Source of the DNA: Streptomyces radicis | GTDB taxonomy: Bacteria > Actinomycetota > Actinomycetes > Streptomycetales > Streptomycetaceae | Direction: 5' to 3' | NCBI RefSeq assembly: GCF_003626575.1 | Contig: NZ_RBDY01000025.1 | Coordinates: 34,483-98,482 of the forward strand | Length of the DNA stretch: 64,000 nucleotides | Shown: piece after piece, positions 44,449 through 53,173 of the stretch | Position numbering within the stretch: position 1 is the stretch's first letter | How the letters are laid out: the number at the start of each line of letters is the position of its first letter | Translations under genes and position numbers: made by a program | The notes under the pieces: model-generated | Told to the model about the DNA's origin: nothing | The model's input: the letters and a program-made list of their open reading frames with translations, nothing else | Databases searched by the model: none

Positions 44449-44735
44449 GCCGGGCGCCGTCCTGGCCCTCGCCGTCGCCCTCGCCCTGATCGGCGGCGTG
44501 GGGGTGTTCCTGGTGGCCCAAGGTGGTGCTCCCCGAACGGATCGGATTCTTCGAGGAGTTCGCGCTGTTCAACGAGAACGCATGGGAGTTCGCCGCGAGC
44601 GCCGCCACCGCGTTGGGCGTCGACACCCCGGGCCGCACCATCGCGGGCAGCTCCGCACCCCGACGCCGCCGATCTCACCGCGGCGGTGCGCGACGGCGCG
44701 CGGGTGGAGGTCACGGCCACGGGCGCCCCGTGACG
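44449..44735 (+). other. degenerate coding remnants, unidentified
   Basis: The 290 bp between the udgX remnant and the DapA-family gene hold coding-like fragments in three frames: a hydrophobic AVLALAVALALIGGVGVFLVAQ, then ERIGFFEEFALFNENAWEFAAS in another frame, then DLTAAVRDGARVEVTATGAP with TGA at 44731-44733 in a third. This looks like one or two decayed genes. I do not recognise the families. Confidence 0.4.
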
Positions 44736-45677
44736 TCACGCGCCGGGCAGCCGCCCGCCCGCCGGTGCCGTGAGCAGCTCGGGCACCGCGCGCCAGGCCG
44801 CCGCGCGCAGGGCGGGGATCGACGCGTCGGGCACGGACCGGTGCGGCCAGCGCACCCGCGTGCCGACCGTCGACCAGTCGCCCACCGCGCACAGCGCCTT
44901 GTCGAGCGCCGGGTCGCAGTACCCCTCGGCGGCCAGCGGCGCGATGTGCTCGTCGAGGAACGCCCCCAGCCGCGCCTCCAGTTCGGCCGCGGCCTCCGGG
45001 TCGGTGCTCATCCGCTCGTACCAGCGGACCGCGCCCGCCGGGCTCATGCAGGAGACGTTGGAGTAGGAGCCCGCCGCGCCCTCGCGGTGCGCGCCCGCGA
45101 GCGTGTGCCCGGCGACGAACACCGCGAACCGCTCGGTCAGCCCCTTCGCCACCGCGATCCCCGGCACCTTGAGCCCGATCACCGCGGGCAGCGCGTCGGC
45201 GACGCGGGCCAGCAGCTCGGGGCCCACCCGGGTCTTGGCGTACGGGGGGTTGTACAGCACGAGCGGCACCCCGTCGGCCGCCTCCGCCATCCGTTCGAGC
45301 GCGGCCAGCGCCTCGGGTGGGCGCAGCGGCAGCCAGTCGGGCAGCACGACCTGGATGGCGCCGGGGCGCAGGCGGGCGGCGCGGGCGATGCGGCCGAGCG
45401 AGATCTGGCCGCTCGGGTGGCTGGCGCCCAGCTGGAACGGCATCCCCGCGGCCGAGCACCGCGCCGCGACCAGCTCGTGCAGCCGGTCGTACTCGTCCTC
45501 GGTGAGCGTGTGGAACTCGCTCGCGGTGCCGTTGGTGTACACCCCGTGCACGCCGGTGCTCAGCAGCGTCTCCAACGTGCTGTCGAGGCGGTCGAAGTCG
45601 ATGGCCTCGCTCATGGTGACCGGCAGCAGCAGCGGGGACCAGATCCCCCGCAGGCCGCGAGATGTCAGTGCCCGCAT
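44736..45677 (-). CDS. dihydrodipicolinate synthase/N-acetylneuraminate lyase family aldolase
   Basis: The 313-residue TIM-barrel protein begins MRALTSRGLRGIWSPLLLPVT and contains the Schiff-base lysine in VIGLKVPG (about residue 162) and the catalytic tyrosine in LVLYNPPYAK (about 135). The usual GGTGE-type loop is VYTNGTASEFHTLTEDEY here, so it is a divergent subfamily and unlikely to be the housekeeping DapA. ATG 45677 fits the N-terminus. No sugar or amino-acid genes flank it; the pyruvate-coupled substrate is unknown. Confidence 0.9.
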   Translation of the reverse strand: MRALTSRGLRGIWSPLLLPVTMSEAIDFDRLDSTLETLLSTGVHGVYTNGTASEFHTLTEDEYDRLHELVAARCSAAGMPFQLGASHPSGQISLGRIARAARLRPGAIQVVLPDWLPLRPPEALAALERMAEAADGVPLVLYNPPYAKTRVGPELLARVADALPAVIGLKVPGIAVAKGLTERFAVFVAGHTLAGAHREGAAGSYSNVSCMSPAGAVRWYERMSTDPEAAAELEARLGAFLDEHIAPLAAEGYCDPALDKALCAVGDWSTVGTRVRWPHRSVPDASIPALRAAAWRAVPELLTAPAGGRLPGA

Positions 45678-45800
45678 CGTCGTCTCCCGGGAGGGATTCC
45701 TCGGCCGCAACGCCGGACATCGTACGTCGGGAATCGTCGGTCGGGAGGGGTCGCCGTGGACCGTTGTAGCGTCCGTTGTGGGGCGACGAAGGAGGGGGCC

Positions 45801-46286
45801 GTGGCGGAGGGCGTTCGGCACGAGTGGGCGCGCGCGTTGATGGCGCGGCATCTGGCGCGGATCGCGGCGGACCGGCCCGAGTTCGCGGCGCGGCCCGCGT
45901 GGCGCGCGCTCGCGGGGCCCGCGGTGGCTGGCTTCGTGCTGAACGCGGACGCCCATCCGCCGCGCCCGGGGCAGCTGGGGCACACGTTCCGGCGGTTCGG
46001 GCCGCTGTCCGTGCTGGTGAGCGTGTTCGGGACGGCGGACGCGGCGGCGATCAGGGAGTATCTGCCGGGCGGCTATCTGCCCCATCTCGACCATCTGGCA
46101 CGGGAGTCGGGCGCGCGCCTCGGCGGCCCCGACGTGGCGCACTGGCTCCTCGGCCACGGCCGGGACGGACGCACGGTGGCGCACCTGGCGTTCATCCCGG
46201 CGTCGAGCTCGGTGCGGGCGCTGGTGCCGTGGGACCTCCTGTCGGAGGATGAGCGGGCCCTGGGGGTGTCGCCGGGGGACGGGTAG
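45801..46286 (+). CDS. hypothetical protein
   Basis: The 161-residue protein starts at GTG 45801 with GGAGGGG 8 bp upstream. It is Ala/Arg-rich, has no signal or membrane segment, and is predicted mixed alpha/beta (LSVLVSVFGTADAAAIREYLPGGYLPHLDHLARE; VAHLAFIPASSSVRALVPWDLLSEDE). Codon bias is normal. I do not recognise the family. It is divergent from the DapA-like gene and convergent with the DinB gene. Confidence 0.72.
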   Translation: MAEGVRHEWARALMARHLARIAADRPEFAARPAWRALAGPAVAGFVLNADAHPPRPGQLGHTFRRFGPLSVLVSVFGTADAAAIREYLPGGYLPHLDHLARESGARLGGPDVAHWLLGHGRDGRTVAHLAFIPASSSVRALVPWDLLSEDERALGVSPGDG

Positions 46287-46348
46287 GGCGATGGCGGCTA
46301 CGGGCTGGACGCCCCCACAAAGGGTGCGCCGTTTCACAAGGGCAACTT

Positions 46349-46951
46349 TTACGCCTTGATCGGTGCGGCCGACCTGGCGGCCCGCTCGATCCTCGCGCAG
46401 TGGGCCGCGCGGGCTTCCTCGTCGATCGGCTTCTCGTGTTCGGCGCGCAACCCGGTCCGGCCGTCGAGGCCCTCGCGCAGGATGTCGGCGTGCCCGGTAT
46501 GCCGGATGGACTCGCCGAGGACATGGACCATGATGGCGAACAGGTTCGTGTCGGCGTAAGGCTCCTGCCACCACGGGACGTGGCCGGGGGCGTCGAGGGG
46601 AAGCTCGTTGATCGTCGCGTCCGAGTGTTCCCACGTGCGCCGGTAGAACGCGATGATCTGATCGCGGGTCTCGTCCTCGGTCGCCCACAGATCGCTGCCG
46701 TCGGAGTCCTGCCACCGGGGCAGTGGTTCGGGGGAGGGGCGGTCGAAGACCTCGCCGAAGTACCTGGCCTCGACGGTGGCCACGTGTTTGACCAGGCCGA
46801 GGAGGTTGGTCCCGGTCGCCGTCAAAGGTCGGCGGGCGTCGTATTCGGACAAGCCGTCGAGTTTCCAGAGCAGCGCCTTGCGGTCGCGCCGCAGTCTGCC
46901 GTACAGGTTGTCTTTCGCGTATTCATCGATCACGCGGCACGAGCCTGCCAT
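46349..46951 (-). CDS. DinB superfamily (DUF664) protein
   Basis: The 200-residue protein has a DinB/DUF664 four-helix fold with the metal-ligand histidine in LLGLVKHVATVEARYFGEV (about residues 51-69) and the late pair in MVHVLGESIRHTGHADILRE (about 143-162). Such proteins are bacillithiol/mycothiol-dependent or unknown-function metalloenzymes. The flanking DNA is AT-richer than average for the window. It stands alone. Confidence 0.9.
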   Translation of the reverse strand: MAGSCRVIDEYAKDNLYGRLRRDRKALLWKLDGLSEYDARRPLTATGTNLLGLVKHVATVEARYFGEVFDRPSPEPLPRWQDSDGSDLWATEDETRDQIIAFYRRTWEHSDATINELPLDAPGHVPWWQEPYADTNLFAIMVHVLGESIRHTGHADILREGLDGRTGLRAEHEKPIDEEARAAHCARIERAARSAAPIKA

Positions 46952-47076
46952 GGGCTGCTCGTGGTCTCAAAATCCCCTGGCCATGGCCGCCGCCCCCTCC
47001 CGTAGGTGCGAAGCCCTGACCCGCGCCCCTCCACACCGGACACCCGGCCGACGGCGAACGGGAGGACGGCCAGCCG

Positions 47077-48420
47077 TCAGCCGCCCCCGCCACTGCCCCC
47101 CTCGGGCCCCCGCCGCGGCCCCGCGAGAAACGTCAAGCTCACCCCCACCGCCACCAGCGCGAGCCCCAGGACCGCGATCCGCCCCCCGGGCGCGAAGCCG
47201 TCGACGGCGATCTTGGCCAGGCCCGCGGCCGTCGCGCCGATCCCGGCGACCAGCGGGACCGGGGCCCACCGCCCGGCCACGCCCGCGCCCAACGGCAGCT
47301 TCCGCAGGGGGCGTTCGGCCCACATCACGCCGAGCGCCAGCGGCGCGAGCACGATGGCGAGCACCGCGACCCACGCCACGCGCAGGGCCACCCAGGGGCC
47401 GGAGCCGATGTCGGGCTGGGGCGCCACGCCCGTGGGATAGAGCGTCAGGGCGATCAGGATCACCGGGACCATGTGCCACAGGTACACGGTCAGCACCGCG
47501 CCGTTGAGGCGGGCCAACCGCCGTAGTCTCGCGGGCCGTTCGAGCCGGGGCGCCATCCGGGGCTCGGCCGTCAGCAGCAGCCCGACCTGCGTCGCCGCGA
47601 ACGCGAGCAGCGCGATGGACGGCGGCGCGGTGTTGTTGACGCGCAGCCCCGCGCCGATCATGTCCACAGGGAAGGGCCCCGGCCACAGCAGCAGCGTCAG
47701 CAGCACCGCGCTGACCCCGGCCAGCGCGGCGGGCAGCCAGCGGGGCCGCGTCAGCCGCCGGTCGAGCCACGAGAAGCCCCACTGGTGGATCGCGCCCCAC
47801 ACCAGCAGGTAGTTGGCCGCGCCGACCACCGGGACGTCGCCGCCGACCCGCGCCAGGTCGACGGCCCCGGCGAGCGCCGCCATCACCGCGGGCACGGCGA
47901 GCCCCCATCTGCGGTGCGCGGCCAGGAGCAGCGGCGTCAGCAGGATCAGCGCCAGATAGACCGGCAGGAACCACAGGTGCAGCGCCACGAACCAGCCCGC
48001 ACGGTCCAGTTCGCGCGCGGGCGCGCCCGCGACGAGCGCGACCGTGACGCCGAGCGCCGCGACCACCACATAGACCACGACGGGCCACAGCAGCGCCATC
48101 GCCCGGGCCCCGACCCACGCGTGCCACGGCGTTCCGCGCGCGTGGTGGGACGTCCATGAGACGGCGTTGACATAGCCGCCCACCGTGAAGAACACCGGCA
48201 GCACCTGGAGCGCCAGCGTCACCCAGCGGCCCCAGCCCACGTACTCCACGGAGTTCCTGCCGCCCAGGTGCCCGTGGTGGTAGGTGATGTCGGTCAGCAG
48301 CCAGTGCCCGACCACCACCGCCGCGATCGCGCACACGCGCAGCAGGTCCGCGTAGTGGTTGCGGCCAGGTCCCCGTGTCGGGGGGTGGGGCGGCGTGCGG
48401 TGTCCGGGGGCGTTGTCCAC
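47077..48420 (-). CDS. acyltransferase 3 family membrane protein
   Basis: The roughly 447-residue protein has about ten transmembrane segments and the acyltransferase-3 features: NHYADLLRVCAIAAVVVGHWLL with the catalytic-type His, PVFFTVGGYVNA, and HLWFLPVYLALILLTP, LNGAVLTVYLWHMVPVIL. Members O-acylate surface sugars, lipids or antibiotics. GTG 48420 avoids the 86-bp overlap with the AraC gene produced by ATG 48510. The C-terminus ends in a glycine-rich tail. It follows the AraC gene on the same strand and may be transcribed with it. Confidence 0.87.
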   Translation of the reverse strand: MDNAPGHRTPPHPPTRGPGRNHYADLLRVCAIAAVVVGHWLLTDITYHHGHLGGRNSVEYVGWGRWVTLALQVLPVFFTVGGYVNAVSWTSHHARGTPWHAWVGARAMALLWPVVVYVVVAALGVTVALVAGAPARELDRAGWFVALHLWFLPVYLALILLTPLLLAAHRRWGLAVPAVMAALAGAVDLARVGGDVPVVGAANYLLVWGAIHQWGFSWLDRRLTRPRWLPAALAGVSAVLLTLLLWPGPFPVDMIGAGLRVNNTAPPSIALLAFAATQVGLLLTAEPRMAPRLERPARLRRLARLNGAVLTVYLWHMVPVILIALTLYPTGVAPQPDIGSGPWVALRVAWVAVLAIVLAPLALGVMWAERPLRKLPLGAGVAGRWAPVPLVAGIGATAAGLAKIAVDGFAPGGRIAVLGLALVAVGVSLTFLAGPRRGPEGGSGGGG

Positions 48421-48424
48421 CCGT

Positions 48425-49378
48425 TCAGCGTCGGGGGCGGCGCGTGGCGCGGGGGCGGGGCGCGCCGCCCGCCGGGTCCTGGTGGTCCGGATGGAAGACA
48501 GGGAGGCCATCGGGGGACCGCGCGCGCCCGTTGCGGTAGTCCGTCGGCGCGGCGCCGTGGTGCCGTTTGAACGCCACGCTCAGCGAGAACGCGTTGGCGT
48601 ACCCGACGCGCCGGGCCACCGCGTCCACGGTCGCGTCCGTCTCGCGCAGCAGATCCGCCGCCAACGCCGCTTGCCAGCCCGCGAGATACGCCATCGGCGG
48701 CTCCCCGACCAGCGCCGTGAACCGGCGCGCGAACGCCGCCCGCGACACCCCCGCCACCGCCGCGAGCCCGGCCACCGTCCAGCGGTGCGCGGGCCGTTGG
48801 TGCAGCAGCCGCAGCGGCTCGCCCACCACCGGGTCGTCCAACGCCCGGTACCACGCCGGGGCGTGCGCCCCGGGGCGGTCGAGCCAGCCGCGCAGCGCCG
48901 CGATGAGCAGCAGGTCGAGGAGCCGGTCGAGCACCACCTGCTGCCCTGGGCGTTCCCTGCCCACCTCATCGGCGGCCAGGTCGAGCAGCGCCCGCGTCCC
49001 GCCCTCGCCCGCGCCGAGCACCAGCGTCCGCGGCAGCACCGCGAGCAGCCGCTCGCTGACCTCGCCGCGGCGCTCGTACCCGGCGCTCAGCAGCACCGCG
49101 GCGCCGTCCGGTCCTGTGCCGCACGTGCGCGGGCCGAGCGCGGCCATGCCGTTCGCGGCCTCCTCGCAGTGGTCGGCCGTGGTGACAAGGCGACGCGGGG
49201 GAGTGGCGGGGTCGTCGGCCACGGTGAACGGCGCGGGCCCGCGCACGATCGCCAGATCCCCCGGTCCGAGGGGGAAGGGCTCCTCGCCGTCCCCCGGCGG
49301 AACGAGCCACGCCCGCCCGCGCACCATCGTGACCAGCGAGAGCTGCGCCCCGCTCGCCCATGACTCAGCGAACCGCAC
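48425..49378 (-). CDS. AraC family regulator with cupin_6 domain
   Basis: The 317-residue protein has a cupin_6 sensor domain (about residues 10-190: VRGRAWLVPPGDGEEPFPLGPGDLAIVRGP, PGQQVVLDRLLDLLLIAALRGWL) and a C-terminal AraC DNA-binding domain (WTVAGLAAVAGVSRAAFARRF, VDAVARRVGYANAFSLSVAFKRHHGAAPTDYR). Family members usually have about 25-30 more N-terminal residues than GTG 49378 allows, and the start overlaps the divergent NmrA-like gene. The 5' end and promoter may therefore have been trimmed by deletion. Confidence 0.85.
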   Translation of the reverse strand: MRFAESWASGAQLSLVTMVRGRAWLVPPGDGEEPFPLGPGDLAIVRGPAPFTVADDPATPPRRLVTTADHCEEAANGMAALGPRTCGTGPDGAAVLLSAGYERRGEVSERLLAVLPRTLVLGAGEGGTRALLDLAADEVGRERPGQQVVLDRLLDLLLIAALRGWLDRPGAHAPAWYRALDDPVVGEPLRLLHQRPAHRWTVAGLAAVAGVSRAAFARRFTALVGEPPMAYLAGWQAALAADLLRETDATVDAVARRVGYANAFSLSVAFKRHHGAAPTDYRNGRARSPDGLPVFHPDHQDPAGGAPRPRATRRPRR

Positions 49379-49971
49379 ACCAGGGAATCGACGAGGGAAT
49401 CGACGAGGGCCCCTTTCTCGTCATCGGCGGCACCGGCACCACGGGCCGCAGGGTGGTGGCCGGGCTGCGGGCGCGTGGCGTGGCCGTCCGCGTCGGCTCG
49501 CGCTCCGGCACGCCCCCGTTCGCCTGGCACGACCGCGCCACCTGGGACGCCGTGCTGACGGGCGCGCGCGCCGTCCATGTCGTGCCGCTCGACGGCACGA
49601 TGCTCACCAGGCCGCTCCTGACGCGCGCCGTCGCGGTCGCCGCGCTCACCGAGGACGGCCACGCCGGGCGCGTCCATGAGCTCTCCGGGCCCCGCGCGCT
49701 CACCCTGGCCGAGGTCGCTGGCGAGATCGCCGCGGTGACGGGCCGCCCGCTGCGGTACGTTCCGCTGACCGTGGCGGAGTACACGGCCGAACGCGTCGCC
49801 CGCGGCTGGTCGGCGGCCGACGCCGCCTACGCGGCCGAGACCTTCTCGCCCCTGTGCCGCGGCCTCGACAGCCATCTGTCGCCCGGCGTGCGCGAGGCCC
49901 TGGGGCGGGAGCCGCGCGACTTCGCGGCGTTCGCGAGGCAGGCCGTCGCGGAGGGCGCCTGGGACACCTGA
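49360..49971 (+). CDS. NmrA-like NAD(P)-binding protein with internal deletion
   Basis: The 203-residue product starts with a tandem IDEGIDEG (12-bp duplication) and then the Rossmann strand FLVIGGTGTTGRRVVAGLRARGVAVRVGSRSG, typical for NmrA/HSCARG-type NAD(P)-sensing oxidoreductases of about 280-290 residues. After DRATWDAVLTGARAVHVV it jumps, within about 15 residues, to RAVAVAALTEDGHAGRVHELSGPRALTLAEVAGEIAAVTGR, which normally comes about 90 residues later. An in-frame internal deletion removed the central substrate region. It is divergent from the AraC gene, which is its usual regulator partner. It is expressed at most as a defective protein. Confidence 0.8.
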   Translation: MTQRTAHQGIDEGIDEGPFLVIGGTGTTGRRVVAGLRARGVAVRVGSRSGTPPFAWHDRATWDAVLTGARAVHVVPLDGTMLTRPLLTRAVAVAALTEDGHAGRVHELSGPRALTLAEVAGEIAAVTGRPLRYVPLTVAEYTAERVARGWSAADAAYAAETFSPLCRGLDSHLSPGVREALGREPRDFAAFARQAVAEGAWDT

Positions 49972-49977
49972 CGCCGC

Positions 49978-50559
49978 TCAGCCGACGATCCGGTACCGCA
50001 CGTGCGTGGCGGCGGGCGTGGTCACCGACTCCACCGGCTCCAGGTGGACATGCCCGCCGTCCAGGGGCCCGAACAGCCGCGTCCCGCCGCCGAACACGAC
50101 CGGCACCACATGGATCGACACCTCGTCGGCCAGCCCCTTGGCCAGCACCTGGCGCACGACGTCCGCGCCGCCCATCACCGAGACGTCCTTGCCGCCCGCG
50201 ACCTCCCGCGCCCGCTCCACCGCGGCCTCGATCCCGTCCGTCACAAACGTGTACACGCCGCCGTCGGGAAGCCGCTCGGGCACGGAGTGCGAGACGACGA
50301 ACACCGGCACGCGCGCGGCGCCCGAGGGGCCGTCCGCGCCCCACCAGGGGAGCGAGTGGTCGAACGTGCGCCGCCCCGCCACCACCGCGCCCGTCCCCGC
50401 GCTCCCGCGCTCCAGGACGTCGCGGTCCCGCGAGTCCGCCCCGAACGCCCATGTGTGCAGCCGCTCCCCGCCGTCCCCGAGCGGCTCGTCGGGGCGCACC
50501 CCCGAGGCGGTCACGAATCCGTCCAGGGACATGCTGATGTCGATCGCCACGTTGCTCAT
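49978..50559 (-). CDS. RibD C-terminal domain (dihydrofolate reductase family) protein
   Basis: The 193-residue protein shows the DHFR-like fold of RibD_C: VAIDISMSLDGFVTAS at the start, VAGRRTFDHSLPWWG, KDVSVMGGADVVRQVLAKGLADEVSIHVVPVVFGGGTRLFG. These are NADPH-dependent reductases of undetermined substrate, common in actinobacteria. ATG 50559 overlaps the stop of the TetR gene upstream (ATGA), so it is controlled with it. The end is 6 bp from the convergent NmrA-like gene. Confidence 0.93.
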   Translation of the reverse strand: MSNVAIDISMSLDGFVTASGVRPDEPLGDGGERLHTWAFGADSRDRDVLERGSAGTGAVVAGRRTFDHSLPWWGADGPSGAARVPVFVVSHSVPERLPDGGVYTFVTDGIEAAVERAREVAGGKDVSVMGGADVVRQVLAKGLADEVSIHVVPVVFGGGTRLFGPLDGGHVHLEPVESVTTPAATHVRYRIVG

Positions 50560-51137
50560 ACAAGGGCAGACCCGGCACGTCGCCCGAACTCATCGCCCCC
50601 GTCCGGCGATCGGGCGAGCCCGTCGAACAGCACGGTCGTCAGCGGGTCTCCGGGGCGCGCGCCCGGTCGGCACGTCGCCGTGCGCAGCATCCCCAGCACG
50701 TCGCCCGGCGCGATGTCTCCCCGCAGCGTCCCCTCCCGCTGCGCGGCCACCACGAGCGCGAGCAGCAGCGCGTCGCTCTCCTCGACGAGCGCGGTGACGG
50801 AAGGGAGCGGCGCCGCCGCCTCGGCGAGCGAGGCGGTCAGCGCGAGCGGCAGCTCGGCGCAGCGCGTCACGACCCGGCGCAGCGCCTCGAAGCGCGTCGG
50901 GGCCGCGCCCTCGGTGGCGCTCTGGGCGCGGGCGAAGGCCACCAGGTCGCCGAGCGCGGTGAGCGCGATGTGCTCCACGAGCGCGCTCCGGTCGGGGAAG
51001 TGCCGGTAGAGCGTCCCCACGCTCAGCCCCGCGCGCCGGGCGATCTCCTCCATCCCGGCGGCGGCGCCGCGTTCCGAGAACGCCGCGAGCGCCGCCGCGA
51101 CGATCACCTCGCGGTTCCGCCGCGCGTCCGCCCGCAT
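50556..51137 (-). CDS. TetR family transcriptional regulator
   Basis: The 193-residue protein has the TetR HTH (REVIVAAALAAFSERGAAAGMEEIARRAGLSVGTLYRHFPDRSALVEHI, about residues 9-57) and an Ala/Leu-rich ligand domain. It starts at ATG 51137 and overlaps the RibD_C reductase by ATGA. It is divergent from the LLM oxidoreductase, with a near-perfect operator between them. It probably represses both units. Confidence 0.92.
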   Translation of the reverse strand: MRADARRNREVIVAAALAAFSERGAAAGMEEIARRAGLSVGTLYRHFPDRSALVEHIALTALGDLVAFARAQSATEGAAPTRFEALRRVVTRCAELPLALTASLAEAAAPLPSVTALVEESDALLLALVVAAQREGTLRGDIAPGDVLGMLRTATCRPGARPGDPLTTVLFDGLARSPDGGDEFGRRAGSALV

Positions 51138-51198
51138 CCGCCCCGACCTCCCTCCGCGCGCCCGCCTGTTCGGGTGTCGAGGATAGCCGGGGCGAGTT

Positions 51199-51221
51199 AA
51201 GGTGAATATACGATTCACCTT
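51199..51221. promoter_or_regulatory. TetR operator candidate in the TetR/LLM divergon
   Basis: AAGGTGAAT (51199-51207) and ATTCACCTT (51213-51221) form a perfect 9-bp inverted repeat with a 5-nt spacer, 12 bp upstream of the LLM start and within the 96-bp gap to tetR. Arm length and spacing are typical for TetR sites. It would overlap the LLM promoter or ribosome binding region. Confidence 0.75.
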
Positions 51222-51233
51222 GAGGGAGGGCCC

Positions 51234-52169
51234 ATGCGTGTCGGTGTGTATGCCGCGAGTGGCGAGGAGAACGTGGAGGAGGTGGTGGACCTGGTGCGGG
51301 CGGCGGCCCAGGCCGGGCTGGACAGCGTCTGGCTCAGCCAGGTCTTCGGCTGGGACGCGCTGACCCTGGCCGCCCTCGCGGGCCGTGAGGTGCCCGGCAT
51401 CGAGATCGGAACGGCCGTGGTGCCGACGTTCCCCCGCCACCCCATCGCGCTGGCCGCGCAGGCGCTCACCGCCCAGGCCGCGACCGGGGGCCGCCTCAGC
51501 CTCGGCGTGGGGCCGAGCCACCGGGCGATCATCGAGGGCGCGTTCGGCCTCTCGTACGACCGGCCCGCCCGGCACACACGCGCATACCTGTCCGCGCTCG
51601 GGCCGTTGCTGCGCGGCGAGGCCGTGGAGTACCGCGGCGAGGCGCTCTCGGCCGTCGGGACGATCGAGGTGCCGGGGAAGGTGGCGCCGCCCCCGGTGCT
51701 GCTCGCGGCGCTCGGCCCCGCGATGCTGCGGATCGCGGGCGAGCTGGCCGACGGCACGGTCACCACATGGGCCACGCCCGCGACGATCGCCGACGACATC
51801 AGCCCGCGCATCACCGAGGCGGCGAGGGCGGCGGGCCGGGGCGCCCCTCGCGTCATCGCGGGCGTCCTCGCCTCGGTCACCGGCGACCCGGACCGCGCGC
51901 GGGGCGAGATCGCCGAACGGCTGGGCCACGCGTCCGACCTCCCCAGCTATCGGGCCCTCCTCGACCGCCAGGGCCTCGCGGGCGTGGCGGACACGGCCCT
52001 GGTGGGCGACGAGGAAACGGTGGCCGCGGGCCTGCGCGCCTACGCGGACGCCGGGGCGACCGACGTGCTCGTCAGCAGCACCGGCAGCGACGCCGAGGAG
52101 ACGGCCCGCACCTTCGCCCTCCTGTCCGCCGTCCGCCGCGACCTGAACGGTCAGAGCGCGTCGGCATAG
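51234..52169 (+). CDS. LLM class F420-dependent oxidoreductase
   Basis: The 311-residue TIM-barrel protein is luciferase-like: MRVGVYAASGEENVEEVVDLVRAAAQAGLDSVWLSQVFG, then IEIGTAVVPTFPRHPIALAAQALTAQAATGGRLSLGVGPSH and APPPVLLAALGPAMLRIAGELADGTVTTW. Members use F420 or flavin as hydride carrier and reduce or oxidise diverse substrates. GAGGGAGGG precedes ATG 51234. It is controlled by the divergent TetR. Its 3' end overlaps the convergent pentapeptide gene by 19 bp. Confidence 0.92.
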   Translation: MRVGVYAASGEENVEEVVDLVRAAAQAGLDSVWLSQVFGWDALTLAALAGREVPGIEIGTAVVPTFPRHPIALAAQALTAQAATGGRLSLGVGPSHRAIIEGAFGLSYDRPARHTRAYLSALGPLLRGEAVEYRGEALSAVGTIEVPGKVAPPPVLLAALGPAMLRIAGELADGTVTTWATPATIADDISPRITEAARAAGRGAPRVIAGVLASVTGDPDRARGEIAERLGHASDLPSYRALLDRQGLAGVADTALVGDEETVAAGLRAYADAGATDVLVSSTGSDAEETARTFALLSAVRRDLNGQSASA

Positions 52170-53173
52170 CCGGGCACGGTCGCGGTCCCCGACCCGACCA
52201 CCCAGACGCCGCTCCCGGGCGCGGTCTCCGCCGACCGCGCCCGCAGCGCCGAGACATCGAACGCCGGTGGCCACCGCGTCCCGGCCTCCGACCAGCGGAC
52301 GCGGGCCAGATTGACGCGGCGGAGGTCGGCCCCGGAGAGGTCGGCGTCGGTGAAGTCGTCGAAGAGTGCCAGCAGTTCGCCGCTTCGGAGGCCGGGCAGC
52401 GGTGCGCCGGTGGTGGCGGTCACGGCCTCCCTGAGATCCGCGACATACAGCGTCTCGACGCGTTGGGAGACCTCTGCCATCGCGACGGGGGCGTATCCGG
52501 CGATCGCGTTGACAACCTCCTCGCCCAGGGCGCCGAACGAACGTGCCCGGCCGAGGGCCCGTTCCACCTGCGCGTCCTCGTGGAATCCCCGATATCGGCC
52601 GAGCCCTCGGCCGATCCCGAGCACCAGCCACGCGGCGGGCTCGAGGCCATCCGGGAGCCCGGCAGGGATGTCGTGGGCGTCCCTGCCGCGGGTGATGACC
52701 TGGAGGTGGTCCGCGATCGCCCGGTGCCCCAGTTGCCGCAGGCGGCGGTCCGCGTCGGCGAGGGCCGCCCTGCCATCGACCGCGAGCAACTCGACGATCA
52801 CCGCGGCGGCCTCGATCGCGCGCCGCTTCTCCCGGCCAGCGGAGGCGAGGAACAGCTCATGGAGACACGTCTGGACGCGCACGAGGGCGCGGTAGGCCGA
52901 GAAGATGTCCCTGCGGGAGCGCAGCCGCATCCGACGGGCCGGGGAGAGCGAGGAGAACGCCGTGTCGTCCGGCGAACTCCCGTCCCCGGGCGCCGGGTTC
53001 GCCGCGCGGCGCTCCTTCGGACGGACGATCGCCGCGAGGCCCGCCTCGATGTCCAGGACCGTGTGGAGCCCGTCCACCGCCGCCTCGTGCCGGGACGGCA
53101 GCAGCGCCTCGCGCAGGCCCGCCTCCACGTCGAGGACCGTGGCCAGGTCGTCCGTCGGGCGGTCGTCGTTCAC
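52151..53173 (-). CDS. pentapeptide-tail protein of an ECF sigma operon
   Basis: The 340-residue protein carries two N-terminal copies of a TVLDxEAGLxxxL motif (ATVLDVEAGLREALLP and HTVLDIEAGLAAIV), which recurs in streptomycete sigma-factor and STAND operons. A helical middle follows, and near residue 280 a short pentapeptide-repeat run DADLSGADLRRVNLARVRW. GTG 53173 overlaps the sigma factor stop (GTGA), so it is co-translated with it and may act as its regulator. It has no membrane helix, unlike classical anti-sigma factors. Confidence 0.75.
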   Translation of the reverse strand: MNDDRPTDDLATVLDVEAGLREALLPSRHEAAVDGLHTVLDIEAGLAAIVRPKERRAANPAPGDGSSPDDTAFSSLSPARRMRLRSRRDIFSAYRALVRVQTCLHELFLASAGREKRRAIEAAAVIVELLAVDGRAALADADRRLRQLGHRAIADHLQVITRGRDAHDIPAGLPDGLEPAAWLVLGIGRGLGRYRGFHEDAQVERALGRARSFGALGEEVVNAIAGYAPVAMAEVSQRVETLYVADLREAVTATTGAPLPGLRSGELLALFDDFTDADLSGADLRRVNLARVRWSEAGTRWPPAFDVSALRARSAETAPGSGVWVVGSGTATVPGYADAL

